Made by a program: the position numbers and the translations under genes. This document shows positions 62,887-64,000 of a stretch of 64,000 bases of DNA, piece by piece (the first letter of the stretch is position 1; each line of letters starts with the position of its first letter). This stretch comes from Spongiactinospora rosea (lineage in GTDB: Bacteria; Actinomycetota; Actinomycetes; Streptosporangiales; Streptosporangiaceae), in NCBI RefSeq assembly GCF_003315795.1, contig NZ_QMEY01000007.1, positions 1-64,000 on the forward strand. The letters are read 5' to 3'. The notes beneath the pieces were generated by a model. The model was not told the origin of the DNA. It was given only the letters and a program-made list of their open reading frames with translations, and searched no databases.

Positions 62887-63720
62887 ATGTGGGTCGGCGG
62901 AGTACGCGGGCTGATGCTCCAGGCCCTGCACCCGCTCGCCATCCGCGGCGTCTGGCAGAACTCCGACTTCCAGGAGGACCCGTTCGGCCGGCTCCGCCGC
63001 ACCGCGGACTTCGTCGGGCGCGTCACCTACGGCAGCCCGCAGGACGCCGAGGAGATCGGCAGGCGGGTGCGCGGCATCCACCGCTCGCTGCGGATCAAGG
63101 ACCCGGACACCGGCGGGCTGCACCGGGTGGACGACCCCGAACTGCTGCTGTGGGTGCACTGCGCGGAGGTCAGCTCCTACCTGGAGACGGCCAGGCGCGG
63201 CGGGCTGCGGCTGACCGACCGGCAGGCGGACCGCTACCTGGCCGAACAGCGCCGCAGCGCCGCCTACGTGGGCCTGCACCCGGAGGACGTGCCCGGGTCG
63301 CTGGCCGAGATGCGCGCGTACTTCGCGGCGATCCGCCCCTCCCTGAGGCTCACCCCTGAAGCGGCCTCGGCCGTGCGCTTCCTGCTGTGGCCGCGGCTGC
63401 CGGAGGACCTGCGGCACCTCAGCCCCGGAAAGCCGGTGTACTTCCCGTTCGGCGCGCTGTGCTACTACACGCTGCCCGCCTGGGCCAGGCGGATGTACGG
63501 GGTGCTGCCCGAGGTCCCCGCGCCGCTCGTGACGGCGGCGCTGGCCGCCTTCCGGTTCACCATGAACCAGGTCCCCGAACGCGTCCACCACAAGGCGTTC
63601 ATGCCGAGCACGCGGGCCATGCTGGCGGCCTCCCGGGAACGCTTCGCGGCGGCCGGCTACGACACCGCCAAGGGCCTGCGCGGCCTCGGCGACCCCCGCC
63701 GCTGGCCGGCCCGCCCCTGA
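62887..63720 (+). CDS. DUF2236 (MpaB/Lcp-like) oxygenase-type protein, N-terminus out of frame
   Basis: 277 residues from the ATG at 62887: DRAMWVGGVRGLMLQALHPLA, DPFGRLRRTADFVGRVTYG, and the helical core with LLLWVHCAEVSSYL and HHKAFMP. It belongs to the heme-associated DUF2236 family. The family's N-terminus (HTVTWRVHIDRAM) is encoded upstream in the same frame but without a start; an ATG at 62814 is in another frame and joins it if one C of the C6 run at 62844-62849 is removed. So the gene is frameshifted, or uses the shorter start. Confidence 0.65.
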   Translation: MWVGGVRGLMLQALHPLAIRGVWQNSDFQEDPFGRLRRTADFVGRVTYGSPQDAEEIGRRVRGIHRSLRIKDPDTGGLHRVDDPELLLWVHCAEVSSYLETARRGGLRLTDRQADRYLAEQRRSAAYVGLHPEDVPGSLAEMRAYFAAIRPSLRLTPEAASAVRFLLWPRLPEDLRHLSPGKPVYFPFGALCYYTLPAWARRMYGVLPEVPAPLVTAALAAFRFTMNQVPERVHHKAFMPSTRAMLAASRERFAAAGYDTAKGLRGLGDPRRWPARP

Positions 63721-63743
63721 TCTTGCGATGAGCCGGTCGCTGA

Positions 63744-64000
63744 TCAGCCGGTCGCGTCGAGGGCGTCGAACAGGCCCTCCAGGTCCAGTTCGGCGTCCCG
63801 GGTCTGCGCGCCGGCCTCGACCGCGCGGCGCATCCGGTCAACGACGACCTGCGGGGCCGGGTAGACCTTGGCGTGCGCCCGGCCCTCCTCGCGCAGGTCC
63901 GGTACCGGGCCGCCGGCCTCGGCCGCGTCGATGGCCTGCTTGGCGGCCTCGGCGACGCCGGGCGGCAGGGCGGCGATCCGGTGCGCGAGCGCGGTGACGA
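63744..64000 (-). CDS. Enoyl-CoA hydratase/isomerase-like protein, partial at right edge
   Basis: Only the last 85 codons are present. They read VTALAHRIAALPPGVAEAAKQAID, then GRAHAKVYPAPQVVVDRMRRAVEAG, ending DLEGLFDALDATG. The first part matches the C-terminal helix of crotonase-family enzymes (LAxRIAxxPPxVxxxxKxAI). The N-terminus lies outside the window, so active-site residues cannot be checked. Confidence 0.6.
   Translation of the reverse strand, partial: VTALAHRIAALPPGVAEAAKQAIDAAEAGGPVPDLREEGRAHAKVYPAPQVVVDRMRRAVEAGAQTRDAELDLEGLFDALDATG

Overview
The window is high-GC DNA (third codon positions almost always G or C, many GTG starts, many 1-8 bp start/stop overlaps) from an actinomycete. 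Mycothiol-type mycoredoxin, WhiB7, AdnAB, UvrD2 and F420-type LLM enzymes all point to Actinobacteria. My guess is a Streptosporangiales-like filamentous genus, inferred from gene content only.

Backbone. A chromosomal order also known from mycobacteria is visible: whiB7 - uvrD2 - mycoredoxin - nudC - adnB/adnA - alkyltransferase-like protein - moeZ - TetR - DUF3107 - ferritin-like protein - rhlE-type DEAD-box helicase (about 1-8 kb, 18-24 kb, 29 kb, 35 kb and 58-62 kb). Lineage-specific modules are inserted between these genes.

Inserted modules. (1) 7.8-11.6 kb: a class F-like sortase that lacks the expected catalytic Cys, a signal-anchored acidic surface protein, and an OmpR/HAMP-kinase two-component system with a small membrane protein. 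(2) 11.7-17.3 kb: a four-gene NRPS-independent siderophore operon (ATP-grasp ligase, two IucA/IucC synthetases, PLP decarboxylase) behind an IdeR/DmdR iron box. Its gene order matches vibrioferrin pvsA-B-D-E without the PvsC exporter. (3) 24.5-29 kb: a GH20 lipoprotein and a CDP-glycerol glycerophosphotransferase-type enzyme. (4) 29.9-34.5 kb: a tandemly duplicated pair of membrane protein plus mycosin-like protease, with a duplication scar between the copies. (5) 37-53 kb: accessory DNA with a His/Gly-rich secreted protein, a WYL regulator divergent from a UvrA-like ATPase, an Lsr2-like/DUF6461 fusion, a PAP2/haloperoxidase-like enzyme, a Scr1-type regulator with DUF397, an LLM oxidoreductase, a ricin-type lectin, an MFS transporter and several decayed genes. 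(6) 53.8-57.3 kb: an NHEJ island (HhH glycosylase-like protein, Ku, and LigD ligase and polymerase as separate genes).

Regulation and decay. whiB7 has a complete-looking attenuation leader: an AT-rich element next to a -35 box, a 107-codon upstream ORF with a strong ribosome binding site, and a 12-bp perfect terminator hairpin before the gene. Three disrupted genes are legible: an acyl-CoA dehydrogenase-like gene broken by an exact 31-bp tandem duplication, an epimerase remnant, and a DUF2236 gene whose N-terminus is out of frame at a C6 run. The right edge cuts an enoyl-CoA hydratase-like gene. No rRNA, tRNA, CRISPR array or intact insertion sequence was seen.
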